DNA from: Pseudomonas sp. Leaf48
GTDB taxonomy: Bacteria; Pseudomonadota; Gammaproteobacteria; Pseudomonadales; Pseudomonadaceae
Direction of reading: 5' to 3'
Length of the DNA stretch: 64,000 nt
Assembly: GCF_001421885.1 (NCBI RefSeq)
Contig: NZ_LMLH01000004.1
Location: 203,163-267,162, forward strand
In this document: positions 47,422-58,615 of the stretch, in pieces
How the letters are laid out: every line of letters begins with the position of its first letter
How positions within the stretch are numbered: the first letter of the stretch is position 1
Made by a program: the position numbers and the translations under genes
The notes under the pieces: generated by a model
Told to the model about the DNA's origin: nothing
Databases searched by the model: none
The model's input: the letters and a program-made list of their open reading frames with translations, nothing else

Positions 47422-47540
47422 CGGTTGCCTTCTCTGGTCGGATCAACTGGGTCCAGCGGTCAGCCGGACGCTATCAAATAGCGCTTTGCCAATCCCTACG
47501 GCACTCGGCCAGTGCGCAAGTTCAGAAGACTAGACCAACG

Positions 47541-47756
47541 TCAGCTGCTGGCAATCCGGAATCCGACCTTGAGGGTGACTTGAAAGTGCGCCGCCTTGCC
47601 ATCCTTGATATGGCCTCGGGTTTCAATCACTTCAAACCATTCCATGTGCTTGAGGCTTTTACTGGCTTCGGCCAATGCGTTGTTGATCGCATCTTCAATG
47701 CTGCTGGTGGACGAGCCAACCAGTTCGACTTTCTTGTAGGTGTGGTGGTCAGACAT
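47541..47756 (-). CDS. Dodecin (flavin-binding)
   Basis: 71 residues with the dodecin pattern: YKKVELVGSSTSSIEDAINN, then WFEVIETRGHIKDGKAAHFQ, where the Trp stacks on flavin, and the terminal strand VTLKVGFRI. Forms a hollow 12-mer that stores or buffers flavin/CoA. GAGGAG lies upstream of ATG 47756. Confidence 0.93.
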   Translation of the reverse strand: MSDHHTYKKVELVGSSTSSIEDAINNALAEASKSLKHMEWFEVIETRGHIKDGKAAHFQVTLKVGFRIASS

Positions 47757-47913
47757 GGCGTACTCCTCGGGCGTGTGAATTACAGCCTAGCAGTGATTTT
47801 TCGTATTTCTTGTGTTGGTTGATCCTGGGTGCAGTTCAGATTTACTGCACTTTCTCGGCGCCCTGAAGTCCCAACCAACACACGCCACTGATCATCAATG
47901 CAGGAGAGCCACC

Positions 47914-48233
47914 ATGGCCAACACCTCGTTACGTAAAGCCTCATTGCAAAGCATGGAAGCGGAGATCGAGAGTCTGCTCAAGTCATTGGAAAGTCTGAAG
48001 GACGACGCCTCGGACGAGTCGCGCAAGACCCTGAAAAACCTGAAAAGCAATGCCGAAAATGCCCTCAAGCATTCTCGTCATCTGCTTAGCGATGCCTATG
48101 AAGAGGTCAAGGTCAAAACCCGCGAAACCGGAATTGCGACCCGGGACTACGCCCAGGACCATCCTTGGACTACAGCGGGTGTCGCCGTGGGCGCGCTGGG
48201 CCTGCTGGCCGCTTATCTGTTATGCAAGCGTGA

Positions 48234-48237
<4 letters not shown>
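47914..48237 (+). CDS. DUF883/ElaB-YqjD family ribosome-tethering membrane protein
   Basis: 107 residues: long amphipathic helix ([20 protein letters not shown] to ~70) followed by [20 protein letters not shown], the C-terminal membrane anchor with the DxPWxxxG motif of DUF883. E. coli ElaB/YqjD bind ribosomes at the membrane in stationary phase. CAGGAG precedes ATG 47914. Its stop overlaps the convergent trpI stop by 4 bp. Confidence 0.9.
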
Positions 48238-50484
<2,247 letters not shown>

Positions 50485-50485
<1 letters not shown>

Positions 50486-51297
50486 TGAGCCGCCTGCAAA
50501 CCCGTTTTGCCGAACTCAAGGAACAGAATCGCGCCGCCCTGGTGACCTTCGTCACTGCAGGCGACCCGAGCTACGACACGTCCCTGGCGATTCTCAAAGG
50601 ATTGCCTGCCGCTGGCGCCGACGTGATCGAACTGGGCATGCCCTTCACCGACCCGATGGCTGACGGCCCGGCAATCCAGCTCGCCAACATTCGCGCCCTG
50701 GGTGCCAAACAGAACCTGGCGAAAACCCTGCAAATGGTCCGCGAGTTCCGCCAGGGCAATACCGAGACGCCGCTGGTGTTGATGGGTTATTTCAATCCGA
50801 TCCATATGTATGGTGTGCCGCGCTTCATTGCCGAGGCCAAAGAGGCCGGCGTTGACGGGCTGATCGTGGTCGACCTGCCACCCGAGCATAACGCCGAACT
50901 GTGCGACCCGGCCCAGGCTGCGGGACTGGATTTCATCCGTCTGACCACGCCGACCACCGATGATGTGCGCCTGCCAACCGTGCTCAATGGCAGCTCCGGC
51001 TTCGTTTATTACGTGTCGGTGGCCGGTGTGACCGGTGCTGGCGCCGCCACTCTGGAGCACGTTGAAGAGGCCGTCGCCCGTCTGCGTCGTCATACCGACC
51101 TGCCGATCAGCATCGGTTTCGGCATCCGCACGCCAGAGCAGGCAGCATCCATCGCCCGCCTGGCCGATGGTGTGGTGGTTGGATCGGCGTTGATTGATCA
51201 CATTGCCAATGCCACCACAGCGGAGCAGGCCGTGGATGGCGTGCTGAGCCTGTGCTCGGCATTGGCTGAAGGCGTGCGCAAGGCTCGCGTCAGCTGA
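50485..51297 (+). CDS. trpA: Tryptophan synthase alpha chain
   Basis: 270 residues. Catalytic Glu in [16 protein letters not shown] and Asp in [13 protein letters not shown]; phosphate loop [11 protein letters not shown] and [10 protein letters not shown]. Splits indole-3-glycerol phosphate and channels indole to TrpB. Coupled to trpB (TGATG), ended by a terminator at 51352. Confidence 0.98.
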
Positions 51298-51351
51298 GGG
51301 TGAAGTTCCTGCTACAGGGAATCAGAGCCTTGCGACAAGACTGAAAAGCAA

Positions 51352-51386
51352 AAAAGGGCTTCAAGACTACGTTTTGAGGCCCTTTT
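51352..51386. terminator. Bidirectional terminator after trpA
   Basis: AAAAGGGC-TTCAA pairs with TTGAG-GCCCTTTT. Serves trpA and the convergent DUF4105 gene. Confidence 0.88.
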
Positions 51387-51407
51387 CGCTGTCTGTGTCG
51401 TGAGGTC

Positions 51408-53369
51408 TCAGGGCAGCTCCAGCCCACCCGCTGCCTTATGTAATTTGCGCAGATGTCCGCCAATCTGTTTCACGTTGGCTTCGTTGGCGGCGATCTCGGC
51501 TGCGCGGCTCGGTTCCAGCAGCGCCCTCACCTCTTTGTCGAGATCTCCGGACAGCGCCAGCAGCTGCTTCTGTCGCTCGCTGCTTTCTGATTCCAGATGC
51601 TGCCACTCGCCCGGTTGCGGCAAACCATAACCGCCGCTGCCGAGCAGTTCCGCGGGACGACTGAGGAAGCCGCTATTGGCGAGTATCTGCTTGAGTGTTT
51701 CATTGGCCTTGTCCATGCCGCCGTTTTTCAGTTCGCGGGCACCCAGATAACGCTGTTTCACTTCATCCTGGGCCAGCAGCAACTGCTGACGGTAGCTTGC
51801 CTGCTCCAGCAGTAGCAACGCTGCACTGGTACGCAAATCAGCCTGCTCGAACCATTTGCGCCGCTCCTCGGCTTTGAGGTCCAGCCAGCCTTCGACGGTT
51901 TCCTGTTTGATCGGCAACTGCTTTTTCAGAACCTCGAACATGGCTTGGTAGCGATCGCGAAAGGAGTCGAAGCGATAACCCAGGCGCAGGGCTTCCCGGG
52001 GGTCGTCCAGCACGCTGGTATCCGCCAGTCCGCGTCCTTTGAGCACTTCGAGCAGACCATTTGGCATGATGTTGTCGAGTGCTACCAGACGCGCATTGTC
52101 AGTGCCGCTGCGCAGTAGTTTCAGCTCTTCCACCGCACAGTTGTTGGACAGGAAGAAGTAGTTGCCGTCGTAACTCCAGTGCATTTCGGCGGCACGTGCC
52201 ACGACGTTTTCAATCTCGCTGCGCGACAGGTTCAGCGGCACCGAGGCCAGGCTGCGCAGTTCGGTCTTGGTGTATTCGTCGATCACTTGGGCCAGCGGTA
52301 GAACAAAGAGGCGCGACGGGTATTTACCCACAAGCCCGTCCCAGCTCGACAGCTGTACATCGCCGACGAAGGCGCGATAAGACAATACCAGGTGCTGGTC
52401 CAGATCCAGTCGGCAGTCTGGCCCCCGGGGGCGGCCCGGTGCACAGATCACCAGCCGCAACATGCTATGGCCCCAGCGGCTGACCCAGTTCTGGTTGGCC
52501 TCGGCCAGAAGATAATCGACGGCATAGACCCGTTCCGGATCTACCTGCCCAAGAGGTGTTTTGGCGAAGTCGCTGCCGGCATTGAGGAAGGCGAAGGTTT
52601 TGCCGCAGTTATCCTTGGCGGCGGGCGCCCAGCCGAAGTGCTCTTTGTAATAGCGGTACAGTGCAGGACGCCGGCAGGCATAGCTCGGGTCAAGGAGGAA
52701 ATACTCCATGTTGACCGCGACAAACTCCTTCGGGCTGCTGATCTCATAGATGTCCGGGCTGCGGGCGATCTGGCGGTTGTGCTGTTCGCGTTCACCGCGA
52801 CGACCGACGTATTGCTGCCAACCCGCGAGGTCGAGCAAGCGCGGATCGTCGCTGAGCGTAAAGCGCCGGTCGGCCTGGCTGCGGCATTGGTCCGGGAGGC
52901 CGACCAAGCCTGAGCTGCTGCTGCGCTGGGTGCAACGCTGGATGAGCCTGCGTTCTTCATCCGGCCACAGGCGCGAGCGATCGTAGATGTGCGTCAATTC
53001 GTGCAGCACGGTCGCCAGCATTTCCCGGCGGACGGTGCCATGGGGGCGATAGGTTTTTTTGCTTGCCGCGCTGCCGTCGGTGAGGCTGGCCAACAGGTTG
53101 CGGTTCAGATCGAGCTCGGATACCAGCGACGCCTGGCCGTAGGCGTTGGCGGGCATGTCATCGGTCCAGCCGACGTCGATGCGCCGGTCCAATTGCTCGA
53201 TGAAGCGCGGCGGTAGCGCCTGCATGGCTTCATCGAGCAATGCCTGGCTGGCATGCTGTTGTGCGGGGCTCAGGCCTTCGGTCTTGAGCTTGAGTTGAAG
53301 TCCTGCGTGGGCCATGTTGCCGATCAGCAACAAGGCCCCGGCCAGCAGCCAGGTGCGTGGGCGCCTCAC
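51408..53369 (-). CDS. Exported DUF4105 (Lnb-N-like) protein with HExxH motif
   Basis: 653 residues. Signal peptide (AHA-GL). Region ~60-250 carries a zinc-peptidase-like HELTHIYDRSRLWPDEE. Region ~300-450 matches the DUF4105 / Lnb N-terminal periplasmic fold: NWVSRWGHSMLRLVICAPG, VGDVQLSSWDGL, and YDGNYFFLSNNCAVEELKLL, with the His-x-Asn-Cys pattern of a papain-like (NlpC-type) site. The C-terminal ~170 residues are helical. Starts at a GTG (53369) overlapping the DUF2388 stop (GTGA). Periplasmic or secreted, role unknown; possibly a dual hydrolase. Confidence 0.82.
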   Translation of the reverse strand: MRRPRTWLLAGALLLIGNMAHAGLQLKLKTEGLSPAQQHASQALLDEAMQALPPRFIEQLDRRIDVGWTDDMPANAYGQASLVSELDLNRNLLASLTDGSAASKKTYRPHGTVRREMLATVLHELTHIYDRSRLWPDEERRLIQRCTQRSSSSGLVGLPDQCRSQADRRFTLSDDPRLLDLAGWQQYVGRRGEREQHNRQIARSPDIYEISSPKEFVAVNMEYFLLDPSYACRRPALYRYYKEHFGWAPAAKDNCGKTFAFLNAGSDFAKTPLGQVDPERVYAVDYLLAEANQNWVSRWGHSMLRLVICAPGRPRGPDCRLDLDQHLVLSYRAFVGDVQLSSWDGLVGKYPSRLFVLPLAQVIDEYTKTELRSLASVPLNLSRSEIENVVARAAEMHWSYDGNYFFLSNNCAVEELKLLRSGTDNARLVALDNIMPNGLLEVLKGRGLADTSVLDDPREALRLGYRFDSFRDRYQAMFEVLKKQLPIKQETVEGWLDLKAEERRKWFEQADLRTSAALLLLEQASYRQQLLLAQDEVKQRYLGARELKNGGMDKANETLKQILANSGFLSRPAELLGSGGYGLPQPGEWQHLESESSERQKQLLALSGDLDKEVRALLEPSRAAEIAANEANVKQIGGHLRKLHKAAGGLELP

Positions 53370-53686
53370 AGTGCGAGGATGGCTTCGGCGAGATCCTGAT
53401 CACTGGCGTCGCGTGCTTCTGGTACCCGAGTGCGCAACAAGTCGAAAGCGGATTCCAGGTGGGCGCCACGTATGTCGCCATTGCTGGCTACGAAGCTGGC
53501 GGCATCGTCCTGGGCTTCGTGGACAATTTTCGAATCGCGGATGGAAGTGGTGGTGTCGGAGGTGAAATCCAGTGTGCGCTGGGTGGCGCGGATCAATATG
53601 TTACTGGTAGCAACCAGGGTCTGTGCCTGGGCCATGTCGGCTAACAACAACAGGCCAAGGGTGGCAGCAATCAGCGGGTTACGCAT
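53366..53686 (-). CDS. DUF2388 exported protein (copy 1)
   Basis: 106 residues: signal peptide (AQA-QT), then TSDTTTSIRDSKIVHEAQDD, FVASNGDIRGAHLESAFDLL and terminal LAEAILAL. The ARDDAASFVAS.GDIRGxxLExAF block defines DUF2388, a Pseudomonas-centred family. GGAG lies upstream of ATG 53686. Coupled to the DUF4105 gene by the GTGA overlap. Function unknown. Confidence 0.88.
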   Translation of the reverse strand: MRNPLIAATLGLLLLADMAQAQTLVATSNILIRATQRTLDFTSDTTTSIRDSKIVHEAQDDAASFVASNGDIRGAHLESAFDLLRTRVPEARDASDQDLAEAILAL

Positions 53687-53714
53687 GGAACGACTCCGGA
53701 GAAAAAAAGGATAT

Positions 53715-53903
53715 CTATTGGACGAGATTAGCCTGCGCCAGTTCAAGATTGCCGGCACGAAGTTTCGGTTGGTCCGGGGCAGGCACTGCTGGGCCGATTC
53801 CAGTTTGCGTCTGTGCGTTGGTCGTCACAGGTATTAGCGCCGTGACGACATCCTGGGCGGCAAGCAGCTTTTTATGGTCGAGGGTGCGCAGATCACCAGG
53901 CAT
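53715..53903 (-). CDS. Possible small ORF between the two DUF2388 genes
   Basis: 62 codons from an ATG at 53903 that lies inside a hairpin; no good ribosome site. The frame is open all the way up to the DUF2388 copy-2 stop at 53940, so it could also be a readthrough extension or chance. The product is Gln/Ala/Pro-rich and its end, LELAQANLVQ, weakly recalls the DUF2388 C-terminus. Low confidence that it is translated. Confidence 0.25.
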   Translation of the reverse strand: MPGDLRTLDHKKLLAAQDVVTALIPVTTNAQTQTGIGPAVPAPDQPKLRAGNLELAQANLVQ

Positions 53904-53927
53904 GGGACACGACCAGCGTGTCCCATG
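53901..53927. terminator. Perfect 11-bp hairpin after DUF2388 copy 2
   Basis: CATGGGACACG-ACCAG-CGTGTCCCATG. No T-tract on the leftward strand, so partial terminator or processing hairpin. Confidence 0.5.
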
Positions 53928-53939
53928 TCGCTGTTTGGC

Positions 53940-54257
53940 TTAAAGGGTCAGGATCGCCTGCGCCAACTGAGCGTCCGTCGCATTCAGTTGAGGTGCCTGC
54001 TGGCGGATATGTTCGAAAGCACTTTCCAGTTTGACGCCACGAATGTCTCCTTCGCTGGCGACATAGCTGGCAGCGTCATCGCGGGCAGCAAGGACAATTT
54101 TGTCATCCTTGAAGGAAGATGTGACGTTAGAGGTCGCATCGGAGGTTGCTTTAAGTGCGTTGACGACAGCGTCGGTGGTCACGACGAAACTGGTGGCGTG
54201 GGAATTGGCAGCCACGGCAAGCAGGGCTGCAGCGCTGAGCAGACGAAGACGGGACAT
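53940..54257 (-). CDS. DUF2388 exported protein (copy 2)
   Basis: 105 residues: signal peptide (SHA-TS), TSNVTSSFKDDKIVLAARDD, YVASEGDIRGVKLESAFEHI and terminal LAQAILTL. Clearly paralogous to copy 1 at 53366. AAAGGAG before ATG 54257; the open frame to 54296 is not needed. First gene of the leftward cluster, preceded by an AT-rich promoter region with ACTGTA motifs. Confidence 0.88.
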   Translation of the reverse strand: MSRLRLLSAAALLAVAANSHATSFVVTTDAVVNALKATSDATSNVTSSFKDDKIVLAARDDAASYVASEGDIRGVKLESAFEHIRQQAPQLNATDAQLAQAILTL

Positions 54258-54491
54258 GGTGTAACTCCTTTGGAAGGCTTGATAGAGATATAGCAAATTG
54301 GGGTCAGCCCGAACGCTCTTCCCCGCGGTCTACGGTGATATTAGGCCCGTGTGAACCGGTTACGACAGTCTAGTCGTGAATTAAATACAACGAACCGGTC
54401 GTTTTCTGAGTCTACAACGAAACTGTATTGGTCGATATATGGTCCTGTGAAAACTGTACTATCCGCCAGTTATAGACCCCATAACGACAAA

Positions 54492-54517
54492 ACCCGTCGT
54501 GGTTTCCCACGACGGGT
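54492..54517 (-). terminator. Intrinsic terminator of the DUF1127 gene
   Basis: ACCCGTCGTGG-TTTC-CCACGACGGGT with TTTTGT on the leftward strand. Confidence 0.85.
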
Positions 54518-54578
54518 CTTGTTTGTTCAATTCGGGCTGCTGGCGAGGGACCCTGAGGTCAGAGCCAGCGACGCTTAC

Positions 54579-54794
54579 TTAGCGCCAGAACGGCTTGCTC
54601 AGCTCTTCGTAGCGTTGTGCTTCGCTGATCCCGGCATCAGCCAGCAGACGCGAATCCAGACGAGCCAATTGATGGCGGCTGGAGATACGGCGCTGCCACA
54701 GCATCAGGCTGGCAATTACGCGAAGAGGCATCGAAGCCTGGGATTTTGCAGCGGTGTCTTCGAAGAACAGTTCGGAACTGAGTGTACGTTCCAT
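54579..54794 (-). CDS. DUF1127 small regulatory-type protein
   Basis: 71 residues from ATG 54794, chosen because AAGG is ~9 bases upstream (an ATG at 54803 sits on top of that site). The C-terminal WQRRISSRHQLARLDSRLLA and DAGISEAQRYEELSKPFW form the DUF1127 (YjiS-like) motif with Arg-rich helix. Such proteins act in RNA or phosphate/carbon metabolism in alpha-proteobacteria. Flanked by ACTGTA operator-like motifs. Confidence 0.88.
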   Translation of the reverse strand: MERTLSSELFFEDTAAKSQASMPLRVIASLMLWQRRISSRHQLARLDSRLLADAGISEAQRYEELSKPFWR

Positions 54795-55112
54795 GGTGGG
54801 CATCCTTCCGCTTGTGGCGGGATCAGGTAGTGGTTAACTGGTGCCCATGATCCTCTTGTTTGCCTAGTCTCTGTAGATACAGTTCATTTGTATTGTGAGA
54901 GCTCAGTTAACTGTTTATGAGGGGTGTGCTGGTCAAAATTGAGGCAACTGTACCTGTCTGCACTTATATGGTGCATTTTTGATGTTTTTAGCTCAGGTGG
55001 TAGGTATTTACTGTAGGAAAAGACCAGTACAGAAGTACAGTTTTTTGCGAGTTTCGAGCTAGTAACAGTCAGCTGACGAAACTGTGTTTGCGCCAGCTGC
55101 TATCTGTACCAA

Positions 55113-56606
55113 TTACTTCTTGAGCATGTGCCCGGTTTCTTCCAGGTTGATGTGCCAGCTCAGGGCGTCGCGCAGAATGTGCGGGGTATGCCCGCCGATA
55201 GCGCAGGCGGCGGTGAAGTAGTCGTTCAATGCCTGGCGATAGTCCGGGTGTACGCAGTTATCGATGATCACCCGCGCGCGCTCCCTTGGGGCCAGGCCGC
55301 GCAAGTCCGCCAGGCCGATTTCGGTCACCAGGATGTCGACGTCATGTTCGGTGTGGTCGACATGACTGACCATCGGCACCACGCTGGAAATTGCCCCACC
55401 CTTGGCAATCGACTTGGTCACGAACACCGACAGATGTGCATTTCGTGCGAAGTCGCCCGAGCCACCGATGCCGTTCATCATCCGCGTGCCACAGACATGG
55501 GTGGAGTTGACGTTGCCGTAGATATCGAACTCCAGCGCCGTGTTGACGCCAATGATGCCAAGGCGGCGCACGACTTCAGGATGGTTGGAAATCTCCTGTG
55601 GGCGCAGCACCAGTTTGTCCTTGTAGCGCTCCAGGTTGCCGAACACGTCGGCATTGCGCCGGCTCGACAAGGTGATCGAGCTGCCCGAGGCGAAGCTCAG
55701 CTTGCCGGCGTCGATCAGGTCGAACGTCGAGTCTTGCAGCACCTCGGAGTACATGGTCAGGTCTTCGAATGGCGAATCGATCAGGCCGCACATCACCGCG
55801 TTGGCAATATTACCGATACCCGCTTGCAGCGGACCGAGCTTGTTGGTCATGCGCCCGGCGGCCACTTCCTGCTTGAGGAAGCCGATCAGGTGTTCGGCGA
55901 TCCCCTGGGTCTCGGCATCCGGCGCCAGCACGGTGGAAGCCGAGTCCGGCTGATTGGTCACCACGATGGCAACGATCTTCTCCGGTGGAATCGGAATGGC
56001 GGTGCTGCCGATGCGATCATCGACCTTGACCAATGGAATCGGCGTGCGGCTCGGACGATAGGTCGGAATGTAAATGTCGTGCAGACCTTCCAGGTTGGGG
56101 TTGTGGGCAAGGTTGATCTCGACGATCACGTGTTTGGCGAAGATCGCAAAACTGGCCGAGTTGCCCACCGAGGTGGTCGGCACAATGTGCCCTTGCTCGG
56201 TGATCGCCACGGCTTCAATGACGGCGATGTCGGGCAGTTTCAGCTGTTGGTTGCGCAGTTGCTCTACGGTTTCCGACAAATGCTGGTCGATGAACATGAC
56301 TTCGCCGGCATTGATTGCCTTGCGCAGGGTGCTGTCGACCTGGAACGGCATGCGTCGCGACAGTACGCCGGCTTCGGTGAGTTGCTTGTCCAGATCGTTG
56401 CCCAGGCTGGCGCCGGTCATCAGGCTGATCTTCAGCGGTGTGACCTTGGCGCGCTCGGCCAGTGCTTGAGGTACAGCCTTGGCTTCGCCCGCGCGGGTGA
56501 AACCGCTCATGCCGACAGTCATGCCGTCTTCAATCAGGGCGGCAGCGTCGGCAGCGCTCATCACTTTGTCCAACAAGGAAGGCAGGCGAATTCGGTCACG
56601 GTACAT
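55113..56606 (-). CDS. Acetyl-CoA hydrolase / succinate:acetate CoA-transferase family
   Basis: 497 residues, class-I CoA-transferase fold in two halves. N-terminal GMTVGMSGFTRAGEAKAVPQ; catalytic Glu in the NTALEFDIYGNVNSTHVCG segment; GGSGDFARNAHLSVFVTKS near the C-terminus. Moves CoA between succinate/propionate and acetate; exact substrates unclear. Single gene, ATG 56606. Confidence 0.93.
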   Translation of the reverse strand: MYRDRIRLPSLLDKVMSAADAAALIEDGMTVGMSGFTRAGEAKAVPQALAERAKVTPLKISLMTGASLGNDLDKQLTEAGVLSRRMPFQVDSTLRKAINAGEVMFIDQHLSETVEQLRNQQLKLPDIAVIEAVAITEQGHIVPTTSVGNSASFAIFAKHVIVEINLAHNPNLEGLHDIYIPTYRPSRTPIPLVKVDDRIGSTAIPIPPEKIVAIVVTNQPDSASTVLAPDAETQGIAEHLIGFLKQEVAAGRMTNKLGPLQAGIGNIANAVMCGLIDSPFEDLTMYSEVLQDSTFDLIDAGKLSFASGSSITLSSRRNADVFGNLERYKDKLVLRPQEISNHPEVVRRLGIIGVNTALEFDIYGNVNSTHVCGTRMMNGIGGSGDFARNAHLSVFVTKSIAKGGAISSVVPMVSHVDHTEHDVDILVTEIGLADLRGLAPRERARVIIDNCVHPDYRQALNDYFTAACAIGGHTPHILRDALSWHINLEETGHMLKK

Positions 56607-56779
56607 GGATGGTTATCTCGGGAAACAGGTAGCAGGGCGTGCAGTCTAGTGAATTACGCCGGCTTCTGTCCCGCTACCAAGGTCGCAATAGAGGTGTCTA
56701 TTCCGGGCCTTTAGAGCAAAACACCGTTACCGGATCGGTAACAAAAGCGTAGTTTTGTCCGACGATTTACGCAAACAAA

Positions 56780-56803
56780 AACGCCCCGACGAGTCGGGGC
56801 GTT
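56780..56803. terminator. Terminator of the pnt operon
   Basis: AACGCCCCGAC-GA-GTCGGGGCGTT; leftward strand continues TTTTTGTTTGC. Confidence 0.9.
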
Positions 56804-56820
56804 CTGTATACCGCTGAGGT

Positions 56821-58254
56821 TTAGTCGACGGCTTTGACCATGTCTTCGATGACTTTCTTCGCGTCGCCGAACACCATCATGGTTTTGTCCAGGTAGAACA
56901 GTTCGTTGTCCAGACCGGCATAGCCGCTGGCCATCGAGCGTTTGTTGACGATGATGGTCTTGGCCTTGAACGCTTCGAGAATCGGCATGCCGGCAATCGG
57001 CGACTTCGGATCGTTCTTGGCGGCAGGGTTGACCACATCGTTCGCGCCGAGCACCAGTACCACGTCGGCCTGGCCGAACTCGGAGTTGATGTCTTCCATC
57101 TCGAACACCTGGTCGTAAGGCACTTCGGCCTCGGCCAGCAATACGTTCATGTGGCCAGGCATACGACCGGCAACCGGGTGGATGGCGTACTTCACGGTCA
57201 CGCCGCGATGGGTCAGCTTCTCGGTCAGCTCTTTGAGCGCGTGCTGTGCCCGTGCTACCGCCAGGCCGTAGCCCGGAACGATGATCACGGTGTCGGCGTT
57301 GGTCAGCAGGAAGGTGGCGTCGTCGGCCGAACCGGATTTCACCGGGCGGGCCTCCTGGGCACCTGCAGGACCTGCTTCGGCTGTATTGCCGAAGCCGCCT
57401 AGCAGTACGTTAAAGAAGGAACGATTCATCGCCTTGCACATGATGTACGAGAGGATCGCACCGGAGGAGCCTACCAGCGAGCCGGCGATGATCAGCATCG
57501 AGTTGTTCAGCGAGAAGCCGATACCCGCCGCTGCCCAACCGGAGTAGCTGTTGAGCATCGACACGACGACCGGCATGTCCGCGCCGCCGATCGGGATGAT
57601 GATCAGCACGCCCATGACGAAGGCCAGGGCCAGCATCAGGGCAAAGGCGTTGAGGTCGCCGGTCAGCATGAAGGTGATGCCCAGGGCCAGTGTGGCCACG
57701 CCCAGCAACAGGTTCAGCTTGTGTTGGCCGCGGAACTGCACCGGTGCGCCCTGGAACAGGCGGAACTTGTACTTGCCCGACAGCTTGCCGAAAGCGATCA
57801 CGGAGCCTGAGAAGGTGATTGCACCTATGGCGGCGCCAAGGAACAGCTCCAGACGGTTGCCCGCCGGAATCGCATCACCCAGCTGTTGAACGATGCCCAG
57901 GGACTGCGGTTCAACCACTGCGGCAATGGCGATGAACACGGCAGCCAGGCCGATCATGCTGTGCATGAAGGCGACCAGTTCCGGCATTTTGGTCATTTCA
58001 ACGCGCTTGGCCATGATCGAACCGGCAGTACCACCGATCAGCAGGCCGACGATCACGTAGACGATGCCGTCCTGGGCCAGTTCGGAGCCCAGTTTATAGA
58101 TCAGGCCGACCGTGGTCAGGATCGCCAGGCCCATGCCGAGCATGCCGAACAGGTTGCCACGACGCGACGTGGTTGGGTGCGAGAGTCCCTTGAGCGCCTG
58201 GATGAAGCAGACCGAGGCGATCAAATACAGGGAGGTAACCAGATTCATGCTCAT
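56821..58254 (-). CDS. pntB: NAD(P) transhydrogenase beta subunit
   Basis: 477 residues: N-terminal membrane domain dII with ~8-9 helices, and C-terminal NADP-binding dIII ([44 protein letters not shown]). Proton-driven hydride transfer from NADH to NADP. Starts at ATGA overlapping the pntAB stop. Terminator follows. Confidence 0.97.
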   Translation of the reverse strand: MSMNLVTSLYLIASVCFIQALKGLSHPTTSRRGNLFGMLGMGLAILTTVGLIYKLGSELAQDGIVYVIVGLLIGGTAGSIMAKRVEMTKMPELVAFMHSMIGLAAVFIAIAAVVEPQSLGIVQQLGDAIPAGNRLELFLGAAIGAITFSGSVIAFGKLSGKYKFRLFQGAPVQFRGQHKLNLLLGVATLALGITFMLTGDLNAFALMLALAFVMGVLIIIPIGGADMPVVVSMLNSYSGWAAAGIGFSLNNSMLIIAGSLVGSSGAILSYIMCKAMNRSFFNVLLGGFGNTAEAGPAGAQEARPVKSGSADDATFLLTNADTVIIVPGYGLAVARAQHALKELTEKLTHRGVTVKYAIHPVAGRMPGHMNVLLAEAEVPYDQVFEMEDINSEFGQADVVLVLGANDVVNPAAKNDPKSPIAGMPILEAFKAKTIIVNKRSMASGYAGLDNELFYLDKTMMVFGDAKKVIEDMVKAVD

Positions 58255-58604
58255 GCTTGCTGCACCTCAGCCTTGACTGCTTCAGCCTTGGCTGCCGGAG
58301 CTTTTGCCGCAGCTTTCTTCTTGAACATTTCCAGCATGCGCCGGGTGACCAGGAAGCCACCAAACACGTTGACCGCGGCCAGGGCCACGGCCAGGGTGCC
58401 CATGGTCTTGCCCAGCGGCGTCACAGTAAGGGCGGCAGCCAGCATGGCGCCGACGATGACGATGGCCGAGATGGCGTTGGTCACGGCCATCAGTGGTGTG
58501 TGCAGTGCAGGTGTCACGTTCCAGACCACGTGGTAGCCCACATAGATAGCCAGCACGAAGATGATCAGGTTGTAGATACCGTGAGAGATCAGCATGTCTT
58601 CCAT
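58251..58604 (-). CDS. pntAB: NAD(P) transhydrogenase alpha-2 subunit (membrane part)
   Basis: 117 residues: [20 protein letters not shown] and two further helices, then an Ala/Lys-rich C-terminal tail. This is the split-off membrane part of PntA seen in species with three-gene transhydrogenases. GAGGATAAAACA precedes ATG 58604; the open frame to 58661 overlaps pntAA. Confidence 0.94.
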   Translation of the reverse strand: MEDMLISHGIYNLIIFVLAIYVGYHVVWNVTPALHTPLMAVTNAISAIVIVGAMLAAALTVTPLGKTMGTLAVALAAVNVFGGFLVTRRMLEMFKKKAAAKAPAAKAEAVKAEVQQA

Positions 58605-58615
58605 TGTTTTTATCC

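Larger units (their letters stand above)
54422..55109. promoter_or_regulatory. Cluster of ACTGT(A)/(T)ACAGT half-sites around the DUF1127 gene
   Basis: Half-sites at 54422, 54453, 54871 (perfect dyad CTGTA-GA-TACAG, 54871-54882), 54910, 54947, 55010, 55027 and 55035 (two AGTACAG copies 8 bp apart), 55065, 55081 and 55104. The stretches 54258-54480 and 54804-55112 are AT-rich and non-coding. Likely operator sites for one regulator, controlling DUF1127 and possibly DUF2388; identity unknown. Confidence 0.5.

Noticed and set aside
54871..54882. CTGTAGATACAG considered as a LexA box
   Set aside because: LexA needs CTGT-N8-ACAG; here the spacing is N4, and no SOS gene is adjacent.
55128..56714. 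528-codon plus-strand ORF antisense to the CoA-transferase
   Set aside because: Shadow frame of a high-G+C gene; His/Gln/Arg-rich product with no family motif, while the minus strand has a clear enzyme.
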